Shown here: positions 16,058-25,255 of the stretch, piece by piece
Layout: every line of letters starts with the position of its first letter
Numbering within the stretch: the stretch's first letter is position 1
Assembly (NCBI GenBank): GCA_002898255.1
Contig: BEIE01000002.1
Span: forward strand, 372,001-436,000
Direction of reading: 5' to 3'
DNA: 64,000 nt
Source: a bacterium HR28
Lineage (GTDB): Bacteria > Chloroflexota > Chloroflexia > Thermomicrobiales > Thermomicrobiaceae
Translations under genes and position numbers: made by a program
The notes under the pieces: generated by a model
The model's input: the letters and a program-made list of their open reading frames with translations, nothing else
Told to the model about the DNA's origin: nothing
Database searches by the model: none

Positions 16058-17812
16058 ATGACCGCACTGCTTTACAAGAAGACAGAATACCCGCTCAAGA
16101 AGCTTTTGCTAGACATCCAGAGCGGGCATCTGGCGCTACCAGACCTCCAGCGGCCATTTGTCTGGCCGGACACGAAAGTACGCGATCTCCTCGACTCGAT
16201 GTACCGCGGGTTTCCGATTGGCACCCTATTGTTCTGGGAATTTGGTCAGCAGGACGGAATACACGTCCGTCAGATCGGAGCGAACGGGCAGAGCACGCCG
16301 CACCTCCTGGTCATCGACGGGCAGCAGCGCCTTACCGGACTCTATGCGGTCTACTTTGGCGTACCAGTGCGCGACAAGTCGTTTGTGCAGCGCCGAATCA
16401 AGATCGCCTTCGACCCGCTAGAGGAGCGGTTCGAGGTCTCCAACGCGTTCCTGGCCAAGGATCCACGATGGATTGCGGACATCAGCGTCCTGTGGAGACC
16501 CGAGACATCACTCTATGCGCTCATCGGCAGGTACCTCATGCGGCGTCATCAGCTCGGTGGTCTGAGTCCGAGTCAAGAGCGACAAATCGAGAAGGCTTTC
16601 CAACAGCTGCACGCACTGGAGAACTACCCGTTCACGGTCCTGGAGGTCTCGCACGACGTCGACGAGGAACGTGTTGCTGAGATCTTCGTCCGTGTCAACA
16701 GCCAGGGGAAGTCTCTCAAGCAGTCCGACTTTGTCCTCACCTTGATGTCGGTGTATTGGGACAGTGGTCGGGCACAGCTGGAACGCTTCTGTGAACAAGT
16801 AAAGCAACCACCCCAGGGGAAAGAACCATCCCCATTTAACCGTGTGTGGCAACCGACGCCAGAGCAACTGCTCCGCACAACAGTGGCGCTCGCCTTCCGA
16901 CGAAGCCGCCTGCGCACCGTCTATGCGCTTCTGCGAGGCAAAGACCTCGAAACCGGGATCTTTACAGAGGAGCAACGCGAAAGGCAGTTTCAACGGCTGG
17001 CCGAAGCGCAAAGCAAGGTGCTCGCCCTCGAACACTGGCATGACTTCTTGCACGTTCCGCGGCTGGCCGGCTTTCTGCGCGACACCATGATTGGCTCCAA
17101 AACTGCCCTCGCTGTTACCTATGCGTTGTGGCTGATCGCCCGTTTCGAACTCGGCCTGCCTGACAGTGAAGCACGCCCGCTTTTGGCACGCTGGCTCTTT
17201 ATGGCGCTGCTGACCGGACGGTATGCTGGGTCAGCCGAGACGCAGAGTGAAGAGGACTTGCGTCAACTCGACGGCATCCACAGCGGCCGCGCTTTCTGTG
17301 AGCGGCTTCAGACCATCATGACGACGGTCCTTACACCTGACTATTGGAGCGTCACGCTACCCGCCGACTTGACGGCGACAGCAAGCTCGACCCTTCTCAA
17401 AGTCTTCCGTGCTGCACAGGTGGTCTTGGATGCGCCAGTACTCTACTCGACGATCCCGATCCGGCACGTTCTGGATCCAACGCACGCACCACCAATCAAG
17501 CCTGTGCACGACCACCACCTCTTTCCTCGGGCCTTTCTCTACGAACTCGGCTTCACACCACAGCAGGCGAATCAGCTGGCCAACCGCGCCTGGATCGAGT
17601 GGCGGGACAACCTGGCAATCAATGACTCACCGCCGTACGAGTACGCACCGAAGCTCGAGAGGCTATTTTCGAAAGAGCAACTTCATAAGATGCTGGAGTT
17701 GAACGCGCTTCCGGAACACTGGTACGAGTATCCCTATGAGGAGTTCCTCAGTGAGCGACGACGGCGGATGGCTCGTCTCATCGAGCAAGCGTTCCACCGC
17801 ATCGGTCGCTAG
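16058..17812 (+). CDS. DUF262/GmrSD-like protein with C-terminal HNH nuclease region
   Basis: This 584-residue protein starts with the DUF262 region: LPDLQRPFVWP near residue 28 and the hallmark DGQQR at 88-92, a ParB-like nucleotide-binding loop. Near the C-terminus VHDHHLFPR (from residue 483) and DNLAIND form a DUF1524-like HNH pair. The same pairing occurs in GmrSD type IV restriction enzymes that cut modified phage DNA. In those systems DUF262 supplies nucleotide hydrolysis and DUF1524 cuts. Here both are in one stand-alone gene with no methylase, so a modification-dependent defence role is likely but unproven. ATG 16058 follows GGGGAG; 31 codons upstream are not homologous. A hairpin follows the stop. 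Confidence 0.8.
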   Translation: MTALLYKKTEYPLKKLLLDIQSGHLALPDLQRPFVWPDTKVRDLLDSMYRGFPIGTLLFWEFGQQDGIHVRQIGANGQSTPHLLVIDGQQRLTGLYAVYFGVPVRDKSFVQRRIKIAFDPLEERFEVSNAFLAKDPRWIADISVLWRPETSLYALIGRYLMRRHQLGGLSPSQERQIEKAFQQLHALENYPFTVLEVSHDVDEERVAEIFVRVNSQGKSLKQSDFVLTLMSVYWDSGRAQLERFCEQVKQPPQGKEPSPFNRVWQPTPEQLLRTTVALAFRRSRLRTVYALLRGKDLETGIFTEEQRERQFQRLAEAQSKVLALEHWHDFLHVPRLAGFLRDTMIGSKTALAVTYALWLIARFELGLPDSEARPLLARWLFMALLTGRYAGSAETQSEEDLRQLDGIHSGRAFCERLQTIMTTVLTPDYWSVTLPADLTATASSTLLKVFRAAQVVLDAPVLYSTIPIRHVLDPTHAPPIKPVHDHHLFPRAFLYELGFTPQQANQLANRAWIEWRDNLAINDSPPYEYAPKLERLFSKEQLHKMLELNALPEHWYEYPYEEFLSERRRRMARLIEQAFHRIGR

Positions 17813-17866
17813 CCTGCCAGTATGTCTGTGCTGACACGAACTCCAGCCCCGCCCGAGAAGTCATCG

Positions 17867-17890
17867 CTCGTGAGGGACCGTCCCTCCGAG
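17867..17890 (+). terminator. hairpin after the DUF262 gene
   Basis: Arms CTCG-T-GAGGGA and TCCCTC-CGAG form an interrupted stem about 54 bases after the DUF262 stop. There is no T-tract. The rest of 17813-18119 shows only the long palindrome listed next. Confidence 0.4.
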
Positions 17891-18066
17891 GAGACGGGAC
17901 GGATCAGCCATGACACGATGGGTCACGTCAGAGAGCTCGCAGTCGAGCCGGATCCGACGGAGGCACGTTGCGAGGGAGAACTGCTCGATCAACAGGGCGC
18001 GCAAAGGGCATCGCGGGCAAGAGCGCATGTTGGGGAAACGAGCCATTGCCAGGCGATGAGCAAACA

Positions 18067-18094
18067 GGGTGGTGAGCCCATGGGCTCACCACCC
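18067..18094. terminator. 28-bp perfect palindrome downstream of two convergent genes
   Basis: The half-site GGGTGGTGAGCCCA is followed directly by its exact complement. The palindrome lies 26 bases past the stop of the minus-strand binding protein and about 255 bases past the plus-strand DUF262 gene. A cruciform or terminator role is plausible. No T-run of useful length follows on either strand. Confidence 0.55.
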
Positions 18095-18119
18095 CGACTA
18101 TGCTTCGATACGATGGGGA

Positions 18120-19454
18120 TCACATAAACGTCATATCGTCCACGTTCGGGATCTTCTCCAAGATTTCGTTGTAATAGCTGCCGTCGGAGGCCTTTGCGAC
18201 GCGGCAAATGTAGACCGTGTGCACAGGCCCTTGCGATTCGGGATAGAAGCGGAACTCTCCAGCCGGGGCCTCAACGTGCACCGACTTGATCGCTTGGACA
18301 AACGCCTGCTTGTCCTCGACGTTGCCCTTCACGGCCTCGATCGCCTGGCGCGCCACAAGTCCACCAAGATACCCGAGGTAATCGACCTGGCCGGGCTTTC
18401 GGTTGTACTCCTTCTGGAAAGTCTCGACGAATGCCTTGTTTTCTGGTAGATCGATAGATGCCGTGTAGACTGTTCCGCTGACGAGCCCAACAGCCGCGTC
18501 GCCCATTTCTCCCAGAATCGAGTCGTCTGTGGTAGCTCCGGAAGCGATGAGCGGAATCTGATCCTTCAGCCCGAACTCTTCATACTGGACAACAAGGCGG
18601 ATCGCATCAGAGCTGAGGCCGTGGAACTGGAAAACGGCGTCAATGTTCCCCGCCTGCTGCTGGATCCGTTGCAGGAACGGACCGAAGTCTTGCGTACCCA
18701 TCGGAGAGTAGAACTCGTCGACCCAGGTGCCACCAGCCTTGGTGAAGCGCGCCTTGAAGGCCGCGAGTTCCTCCTTCCCTGCCGCGTAGTCGGCAGCAAA
18801 GCCGAGCATCCGCTTGTAGCCAAGCTTCTGGTATGCGTAGTCAGCGACGGGCGAGTCATACTGGCCGTTGGCATACGAGACGCGGAAGATGAAGGGGCTG
18901 CGCATCTTTGGATCGCGGGTGAGCGCCTGCAGCGCTGCATTGGTGACGATGGTCGGCAGCTGGTTCTGGTGAATGTAGTCACGTAGGGCCGCTGCCTCGT
19001 TGCTGAGGGTGATACCGAGCAAGAGGTGAATCTTGCGTTGCTCAACCAACTGGCGCACCTTCGCCAGAGCCTGATCGGGCTGGCCAGCGGAGTCCTCAAT
19101 GATGAGCTCAAACGGGCGCCCACCAATCGCATTGCCAGCTTGCTTGAAGGCGAGCTGGATGCCGCGCAAGTTGGCTTCCCCATTCGGACTGGCTGGGCCA
19201 GAGAGCGTGAGCAGAACGCCAATCCGCATCGGCTCTTTGCTCACCGTGGCCACAGCAGTGGGCGTCGCCGCTGCTGCCGGCGTCGGTGTGGCCGGGGCGG
19301 TCGTCGGCGTGGCTGCAGCTGGTGTCGGCGTTGCCGCTGGCGCAGCTGTGGGTGTTGGCGTTGCCTGCCCACCCGCGCAGGCTGCCATCAGAGCCGAGAC
19401 GCCAAGCGCACCAAAAGCTCGCTTCAAGAAGGCTCGTCGATCCATCCGCTGCAT
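18120..19454 (-). CDS. branched-chain-type ABC transporter substrate-binding lipoprotein
   Basis: This 444-residue protein begins with a twin-arginine motif (RRAFLKRAF) and a lipobox (LMAAC), so it should be exported by Tat and lipid-anchored. A Thr/Pro/Ala linker of about 45 residues follows. The periplasmic binding domain is of the Leu/Ile/Val type (Peripla_BP_6), with IGVLLTLSGPASPNGE at its start. ATG 19454 follows GAGGAGGG. No LivHMGF permease or ATPase genes lie in the window, so it is an orphan component. It sits 49 bases after an O-demethylase-like gene in the same direction. An aromatic acid ligand is possible, as for other members of this family, but this rests on context. Confidence 0.85.
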   Translation of the reverse strand: MQRMDRRAFLKRAFGALGVSALMAACAGGQATPTPTAAPAATPTPAAATPTTAPATPTPAAAATPTAVATVSKEPMRIGVLLTLSGPASPNGEANLRGIQLAFKQAGNAIGGRPFELIIEDSAGQPDQALAKVRQLVEQRKIHLLLGITLSNEAAALRDYIHQNQLPTIVTNAALQALTRDPKMRSPFIFRVSYANGQYDSPVADYAYQKLGYKRMLGFAADYAAGKEELAAFKARFTKAGGTWVDEFYSPMGTQDFGPFLQRIQQQAGNIDAVFQFHGLSSDAIRLVVQYEEFGLKDQIPLIASGATTDDSILGEMGDAAVGLVSGTVYTASIDLPENKAFVETFQKEYNRKPGQVDYLGYLGGLVARQAIEAVKGNVEDKQAFVQAIKSVHVEAPAGEFRFYPESQGPVHTVYICRVAKASDGSYYNEILEKIPNVDDMTFM

Positions 19455-19503
19455 TGCACCCTCCTCACGTTGCACAGACTCGACTCTCACCCTTCGATCC
19501 ACC

Positions 19504-20910
19504 TCAATGGCCACGCGCCGTCAGAAGATACTGTCGCGCGTGCTCAGCGAATGGCACGGGGGCGACTGTCGCACCGATCTCTACTTGGACATGACGCTCG
19601 ACGAGCGGCTTACGTGATCCGCCGTTCGGCTCTCCCCAGAGGAGTGTCACGCGCGTGCCCGGCTGGCTGTACGCCGGGTCGACGACCGCGAGCGAGAGGA
19701 TTGCGCCGTAGTTCGCGCTGTAGCCGCAGGTCGTCGAGATACCGATCCGCTCACCACGCTCATTGAGGACTGCGTCATACTGCCACAACGCATAGCGCGG
19801 TAATGGCCAATCAATGAACTTGGCCCGGCGGCCAGGGGGTTCAGTAAACATGGTCCGGATAGCCCGCGTCACGTCCTCGCCATCCCAGACAAGCGTCACC
19901 TTGACGCGGTGCGGCTCATTCGCCATCCGCTCGAGCGCCGCACGCCCAACGAAGTCATGGTCGAACTTCACAAGATGCCCATACCCTAAATCCCACGGAG
20001 TGAAGTAGTAGTCCTCGATGTTCGGCGAGTAGAAGCTACCACCGATCGATCCAATCGCTTCCTCACTTGTTGCTGGCAACCACTCACGATAGGACCGGAG
20101 TTCTGGGCTTGTATAGATTGCTGGTACGGGTGAGGGGATCCAGCCCACTCCCTCGATACCGCTCGTGATGTAGGCCTTCGAGCCGACGCGCCGGAGGCCG
20201 TACTTTTGCCCGGCCTCGAGAATCGCGTCACGGACCGCCTCCCGGTCTTCCCACGGGCCGAAGAGCTCAGCACCGGGGACTCCAGCCATGCCGTGGCGCA
20301 AGAAGAACACACGGCGACCAGCGATCGTCATCTCCCCGATACGGAAATACTTCACCTCCGGCAACGGCCCACCGTTCAGCTCTTCGAGCAACGCTGGCGC
20401 CTGTGGACCTTGGAGCTCGAATCGGTACACCGTTCGTGGTCGATTTGGGTCAACAACTGACCAGGCGTCTTTCTCGACCGTCACGTTGTAATGACCAGTC
20501 TCCGCGTGATACTGCACCCAGTTATTGATGCCGGGACGCGAGACTAACTTGAGACGACCATCGGGCAGATAGAAGAGAATGCCATCGCCGATCACATAGC
20601 CCTCAGGACTACAAGCGACCAGCTGCTTGGCTTGCCCCGGCCGGAAATTTCGAAAAGAGTTGACACCAATATGCTCGAGCAGCCGCACAGCGTCAGGGCC
20701 ACTGAGATAAAGGTTTGTCATATGGTAGGACTGGTCGAAGAGCGCGACAGATTCACGCCACGCGTGCTGCTCGTCACGCCAGTTGGTGAATTCTGGAGGA
20801 AGATCTGGGAAAGTTCCGAGAAGCGTCAACGGCTGGTTGTAGAGATGATCGACAATGTTTGGGATCTGATCGAGGAGCGCCTGGAGACTCAGGGCCCGTG
20901 CTGACGACAT
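19504..20910 (-). CDS. GcvT-family protein resembling aromatic O-demethylases LigM/DesA
   Basis: This 468-residue protein is related to the T protein of glycine cleavage. The N-terminal pattern PEFTNWRDEQHAWRE (39-53) then LFDQSYHM resembles LigM (vanillate) and DesA (syringate) O-demethylases, and length fits. Those enzymes move a methyl group from a methoxy aromatic to tetrahydrofolate. DMSP demethylase-like or sarcosine-type roles are alternatives within the family. ATG 20910 follows GGGATCGC; the frame upstream adds 66 unrelated codons. The next gene downstream is a substrate-binding lipoprotein, and upstream lies a tannase/feruloyl-esterase family gene. The context favours methoxy aromatics. 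Confidence 0.75.
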   Translation of the reverse strand: MSSARALSLQALLDQIPNIVDHLYNQPLTLLGTFPDLPPEFTNWRDEQHAWRESVALFDQSYHMTNLYLSGPDAVRLLEHIGVNSFRNFRPGQAKQLVACSPEGYVIGDGILFYLPDGRLKLVSRPGINNWVQYHAETGHYNVTVEKDAWSVVDPNRPRTVYRFELQGPQAPALLEELNGGPLPEVKYFRIGEMTIAGRRVFFLRHGMAGVPGAELFGPWEDREAVRDAILEAGQKYGLRRVGSKAYITSGIEGVGWIPSPVPAIYTSPELRSYREWLPATSEEAIGSIGGSFYSPNIEDYYFTPWDLGYGHLVKFDHDFVGRAALERMANEPHRVKVTLVWDGEDVTRAIRTMFTEPPGRRAKFIDWPLPRYALWQYDAVLNERGERIGISTTCGYSANYGAILSLAVVDPAYSQPGTRVTLLWGEPNGGSRKPLVERHVQVEIGATVAPVPFAEHARQYLLTARGH

Positions 20911-21237
20911 CTGCGATCCCTTTCGCTCGCGCTCTCGCCGCTCGCCCAGTACTCCCAAGGAGTCAGTCATGTAGCGAGGCGCGCAGGCTACTTCAGAGTT
21001 CAATCTACGATGTCCGACGTGAAGCGTCAACTCGAGAGTTCCGATATTCCGAACACGCACGCGCTGGCACCCGCGGTCAGAAGTAGTGCTGAGCGGGTCT
21101 TCGTCCACTAGTCAGGAACCGACTCGCTCGGCTGCCGTCCCGACTCGGCCAGAAACTTCACCATTCCTGCTCACAGTTCCGAAGGCATACCAGCGGCACG
21201 CCATATCGCCTCGGGACATCGGCGGCGTCGGTGGATC
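20911..21237. other. intergenic region between esterase and O-demethylase genes
   Basis: This stretch of 327 bases is likely to hold the promoter for the O-demethylase/binding-protein pair. I saw no clear hairpin, operator or small gene. Confidence 0.4.
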
Positions 21238-22800
21238 CTAGCGCCTCAGAATCCGCCGCGCGAACCCACGCGCTGGACGACAGACGTAGCTCCGCGCATC
21301 GTTCGGGTCACCACCGACGTACACCGGCCAATCGGGGTAACGACAGGCCGGCAAGGTGCGCGGGACAGGTTCGGTCTGCTGGAGGATGATCCCAGCATCA
21401 GGTGGCTGGCCGCGTTCTACCCAGCGTTCCAGGACGGTGAGCCAGTCGGCCTGGCTGGGTGCATTGCCGCCACGGTGATTCGCCCCCGGAACGACATAGA
21501 GGCGAGCAAACGACTCGACCATCTCCTCGCCTAGGCTTTCCTGCACACGCTGGAAATACTCAATCCCGGCGTAGGGACTCTGCGCATAGTCGGCCATGTA
21601 TTCGACCAGGATAAGTTTCCCACCCCGTGCTGCAAAACGCGAGAGATCGGGGTCGGTCGAATCGACGATGGCGGAGACCTGGATGATTCGCTCGCGCCAG
21701 CGCGGGTCTTCCGGATCGAAGTGATAGGTCTGGAACGCTGGATCGCGGACAATGGCGTAGCGGACGAACTGTGCACCGAAGTTGACAATGATCGGGCCAC
21801 CAGGATCGACGCCTGGCGGCTGCACCGCTGGCGGTGGTGCAGAGCCCATGACCCAGAGATCCCAGCCGCCAGGGAGATCCTCATTGCCAGAGGGCCAGCC
21901 AGGATAAGAAGTGACACCGTTCGCGAGCGGGTAGGAGAGCTGCAAACGTGAGCGTAGTAGCCGCACCGCAGCGATTTGCGCCTCGGTCAGACCAGGATCC
22001 TCGGGGCTAGACGCACAGCAGAGTTCCGCAACGTCAAAGTCACACGCTGCGTAGTCGAGCAACAAGCCATCCAGCACCGCTTCACGACCACCGCAGGCCT
22101 CACGCTGCGCCTGGGCGAGTAAGCGGATCTTTCTCGCATCCATCCAACCGCCATTGAGGAGCGCACGACCCATGCGATTTCCGGCGAGCTGAAGCAACGT
22201 GAAGTTGAGAACCGGAACAATACTCAGTACACCGTCGTAGTCCTCCGGGAACCGTTGGGCGACGGTGAGCGCCTCACGGCCACCCTGCGAAAGTCCGGCG
22301 AAATAGGTACGTTCTGGCTCCGCACCGTAGAACCAACGCATGATTGTGACGGCCACATCACGCGTCTTCTTTAGCGCAGCGTAACCGAAGTTCTCAAGCG
22401 CCTCGTCGTTGAGTGCGAAAGCCGCGTTCATCCCCTGGTGGCCAGAGTCGCTACCGAACGTGGCATATCCTCGGGCCAACGGCACCAGAGCGTCCGGCGG
22501 AGCTCCTGGTACTGGTTCTGTCCCACTCGGAACGAACCCGTTGTAGCCACCACCCCCGACATGGAGTGCCCGCCCGTTCCAAGCAACCGGGAGGTTGACG
22601 CGGAAACGGATGGGCGGCGCGGTCGGATCGACCGGCTCGATCTCTCCCTCGATGCGACAATAGGCTGGCAGCCGCTCGCTCGCAGGGACGACCTCAGCCA
22701 TCACGAGGTGCGCGCCGCGTGTCGGCAGCGCGATCGCCTCCGCAACGACCCGCTGGCCGGTCAGCATCGCGCAGCGTCGCTCAAGTCGCAGCTCATCCAT
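21238..22800 (-). CDS. tannase/feruloyl esterase family alpha/beta hydrolase
   Basis: This 520-residue protein matches the tannase family (PF07519) across its length: GGGGYNG (82-88), SDSGHQG (118-124), the nucleophile motif GLSQGGREA (Ser171) and the catalytic-His region GANHRGG (His442). The family hydrolyses esters of ferulic, gallic or related phenolic acids. Fungal and most bacterial members have a Cys next to both Ser and His (CS-D-HC). Here they are Leu170 and Arg443, so the linking disulfide is missing. No signal peptide is visible, which argues for a cytoplasmic enzyme acting on imported esters. ATG 22800 follows GGGAGAATTGGG. Confidence 0.8.
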   Translation of the reverse strand: MDELRLERRCAMLTGQRVVAEAIALPTRGAHLVMAEVVPASERLPAYCRIEGEIEPVDPTAPPIRFRVNLPVAWNGRALHVGGGGYNGFVPSGTEPVPGAPPDALVPLARGYATFGSDSGHQGMNAAFALNDEALENFGYAALKKTRDVAVTIMRWFYGAEPERTYFAGLSQGGREALTVAQRFPEDYDGVLSIVPVLNFTLLQLAGNRMGRALLNGGWMDARKIRLLAQAQREACGGREAVLDGLLLDYAACDFDVAELCCASSPEDPGLTEAQIAAVRLLRSRLQLSYPLANGVTSYPGWPSGNEDLPGGWDLWVMGSAPPPAVQPPGVDPGGPIIVNFGAQFVRYAIVRDPAFQTYHFDPEDPRWRERIIQVSAIVDSTDPDLSRFAARGGKLILVEYMADYAQSPYAGIEYFQRVQESLGEEMVESFARLYVVPGANHRGGNAPSQADWLTVLERWVERGQPPDAGIILQQTEPVPRTLPACRYPDWPVYVGGDPNDARSYVCRPARGFARRILRR

Positions 22801-22822
22801 CCCAATTCTCCCTCTTCCTATC

Positions 22823-22855
22823 TGATCCGCAGGGCGGGCAAATCCGCCCTGATCA
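22823..22855 (-). promoter_or_regulatory. leader hairpin upstream of the esterase gene
   Basis: A perfect 8-bp stem (CAGGGCGG / CCGCCCTG) with a 6-base loop, flanked by TGAT and ATCA arms, lies 23-55 bases before the esterase start. It would be in the mRNA leader or serve as a protein-binding dyad. No known riboswitch class was recognised. Confidence 0.35.
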
Positions 22856-22945
22856 GCCTGTGCTCCGTCTGGGAATACCTCGCAAGTAATGCTGGGTTTC
22901 CGAGCCGAGGTAGACAAGGTCATTGTTCAGGACTGAAGAACAAAG

Positions 22946-22970
22946 GTGCCCCGGCTAAGAGCCAGGGCAC
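22946..22970 (-). terminator. hairpin after the ThDP enzyme gene
   Basis: Arms GTGCCC-C-GGCT and AGCC-A-GGGCAC with a 3-base loop and one mismatch lie about 56 bases past the stop of the ThDP gene. A strong T-tract is absent. Confidence 0.4.
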
Positions 22971-23025
22971 GGTCCTCGATGGGGGCTGACGTCTGAGTCT
23001 CTGGATGAGGAGAGGCGTGAGGCCC

Positions 23026-24663
23026 CTATGGTGTCGAGATAGCGAGCTCCTTGCCGGTGATGAACTCCAGGAGCGCCGGTGTACCGTCCTCAACCGCGCG
23101 GAGTGCCCGCTGGATAGCTGGGACGATCTGGCCCGGCTCCGTCACGCGCTCACCGTAACCACCCATGGCCCGGGCGAATGCCGCATAGTCGCCGCTGATA
23201 TCAGTGGCGCGGTACTTCTCGGTCGCCACGGGCATCACGGGAATCTCGATGGCCATCGAAAAGTTGTTGAAAAGGATCGACAGAATCGGAATTCGCTCCC
23301 GTACTGCGGTTTCAAAGTCCATCCCGGTCATGCCGATCGCTGCATCGCCCCAGACGTTGACGCAGAGCATGTCCGGTCGGGCGAGCTTGGCACCCATGGC
23401 CAAACCGAGCCCATAGCCCAGTTGAGTTGATTTGCCCCAACCGAGATAGGTGAGCGGCCGCTTGGCAATCCAGAAGGGGGAAAGTTGGTCGCGTGGACTG
23501 CCAGCATCGTGCGTGATGATCGTGCGTTCGACGTCAAGTGTCCGCATGAGTTCCCAGATCACGCGGTACGGTGTGAGGGGAACTTCGTCGGACGTCAGCT
23601 TGGGCATCCACTGAGCAAGCCAGGCCTCACGGACACGCTGAATCTCAGCTGCGACCTCCGGCAAGCGTCCACGCGGCTTCCCGCCGAGCCGCTCACTGAC
23701 CGCTTCGTAGAGTGCCGCGAGGGTGAGCTTGGCATCACCCAGAATGGCATGACTCACCGGGACGTCCTTGTTGAGGTCGGCCGCATCGAGCGTGGCGTGG
23801 ACGATCGTTTTCCCCTCGTACGGAATGCGCACGCCGTAGTTCGTCTTGGTGAAGCTGCAGCCGATGCCAAAGATGACGTCGGCCTCACGCAGGAAATGTG
23901 AGACCGTCGCCGGATAGGCCCGGCCACCAGCACCGAGCGCGAGCGGATGATCCTCCGGAAAGGCGCTCTTCCCTTGAAGACTCGTGCAGACCGGTGCCTC
24001 GAGGAGTTCCGCTAGTGCCCGGAGCTCCTCCCATGCTTGGGCATAGTGGACACCTTGCCCGGCATAGATGACCGGCCGCCGGGCGGCAACAAGCACGGCC
24101 GCCACCTCATCGACCACGACCGGATCTGGGGCGACGCGCACCCGCGGAGCAGGGCGGTAGTCAACCGGGCCGTTGAAGTCTTCCTGGACAAGATCACGCG
24201 GGAGTTCGATCACCACCGGACGCGGCCGGCCGTTCTTGAGCTGCGTCCAGGCACGGCGCAGGGCGTTCGGCACCTCACTGGGCAACACGACCTGCTCGAC
24301 CCACTTCGCGATCTCGCGGAAGTTCAAGAGTGCGCTGAAGTTCGGCGGCAGGTTCATGATTGGGCGCGGATAGCCCTCAGGTAAGAGCAGCACTGGAACG
24401 CTATCGGCATAGGCCTGGGCAACCGCGCCGAACGCGTTCTCCGTCCCCGGACCGTGCTGCATGGCGAAGACGCCAATACGTTGGCCCGAGGTGACGCGGC
24501 TCATCGCATCCGCCATGTGGATGCCCACACGCTCCTGCCGGACGATTACCGTCCGAATGTCCGCGCGGGCGGCGGCTTCCAACACGTCGTTCACCGGGTA
24601 TCCGATGATGAGCTCGACCCCCTCACGCTTGAGAATTTCCGCGACGACATCCGCGACACGCAC
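23026..24663 (-). CDS. thiamine diphosphate-dependent enzyme, acetolactate synthase-like
   Basis: This 545-residue protein has the three domains of the acetolactate synthase / benzoylformate decarboxylase group. The catalytic Glu44 lies in VRQERVGIHMADA. The cofactor motif begins GDAAIGMTG and ends in LFNN, with Ala in the usual GDG third position. Members decarboxylate 2-oxo acids or join them to acceptors. No small regulatory subunit gene is adjacent, so biosynthetic acetolactate synthase is less likely than a catabolic decarboxylase or lyase. GTG 24663 follows GAGGAGG; a GTG 15 bases earlier overlaps that site. The gene lies between esterase and CoA-ligase genes. Confidence 0.85.
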   Translation of the reverse strand: MRVADVVAEILKREGVELIIGYPVNDVLEAAARADIRTVIVRQERVGIHMADAMSRVTSGQRIGVFAMQHGPGTENAFGAVAQAYADSVPVLLLPEGYPRPIMNLPPNFSALLNFREIAKWVEQVVLPSEVPNALRRAWTQLKNGRPRPVVIELPRDLVQEDFNGPVDYRPAPRVRVAPDPVVVDEVAAVLVAARRPVIYAGQGVHYAQAWEELRALAELLEAPVCTSLQGKSAFPEDHPLALGAGGRAYPATVSHFLREADVIFGIGCSFTKTNYGVRIPYEGKTIVHATLDAADLNKDVPVSHAILGDAKLTLAALYEAVSERLGGKPRGRLPEVAAEIQRVREAWLAQWMPKLTSDEVPLTPYRVIWELMRTLDVERTIITHDAGSPRDQLSPFWIAKRPLTYLGWGKSTQLGYGLGLAMGAKLARPDMLCVNVWGDAAIGMTGMDFETAVRERIPILSILFNNFSMAIEIPVMPVATEKYRATDISGDYAAFARAMGGYGERVTEPGQIVPAIQRALRAVEDGTPALLEFITGKELAISTP

Positions 24664-25255
24664 GCTTCGCCTCCTCACCCGCTGTACCGCTCGTCACGCT
24701 CAGTGGTATCAGCTTGACCATCGGCAGACGGGGGACGACAGCGGTCGTCGGAGAGCGCACAGCTATTCGGGCGCGTACCGACGACCGGCTCGAAGCGCAC
24801 AGATCGATGGATTGGCGCTGACAGCGCAACGATCGCTCGGCGCGACGTCCCCCGCGTCAGTCTACCGCAAGGCCCCCCAGATGGAAATGAACGCTCACCA
24901 AGACAGACAACATTGCACCAATGCGAAAGGGCACAACCGAGGTTTGCCCAGTCGCAACTCTTCTGCATTTCTTGACCGACTGTGCAAAAACAGGGTGCAA
25001 CGTCGCAGTAGAGCGAGGAACTGCTGGGGACCAGGGATACCTCTCCAGCGGGGAGGCTACGAGTGCTGCCCGGTGGCTTGCCCTGCCCAACACCTTGTGT
25101 CGCGTCTTCCGGCGACATGCTCCTTGGGTCATACTTGCAGCAAGCACCTCGCACCGAGTGCCGGATGCAGAGACGACGCAAGCAGTGCATCCCTGATCGG
25201 CAGGGATATCGGAGAAGTGGCAAACCGAGTGGAGTTGCGAGAAAGGAGCGTCTGG
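24664..25255. other. divergent promoter region between ThDP enzyme and CoA ligase
   Basis: A 592-base gap. The CoA-ligase frame is open through it but without homology. I see an imperfect hairpin near 24929-24950 (GGGCA-C-AACC / GGTTTGCCC). No regulator gene or riboswitch was recognised. Confidence 0.45.
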
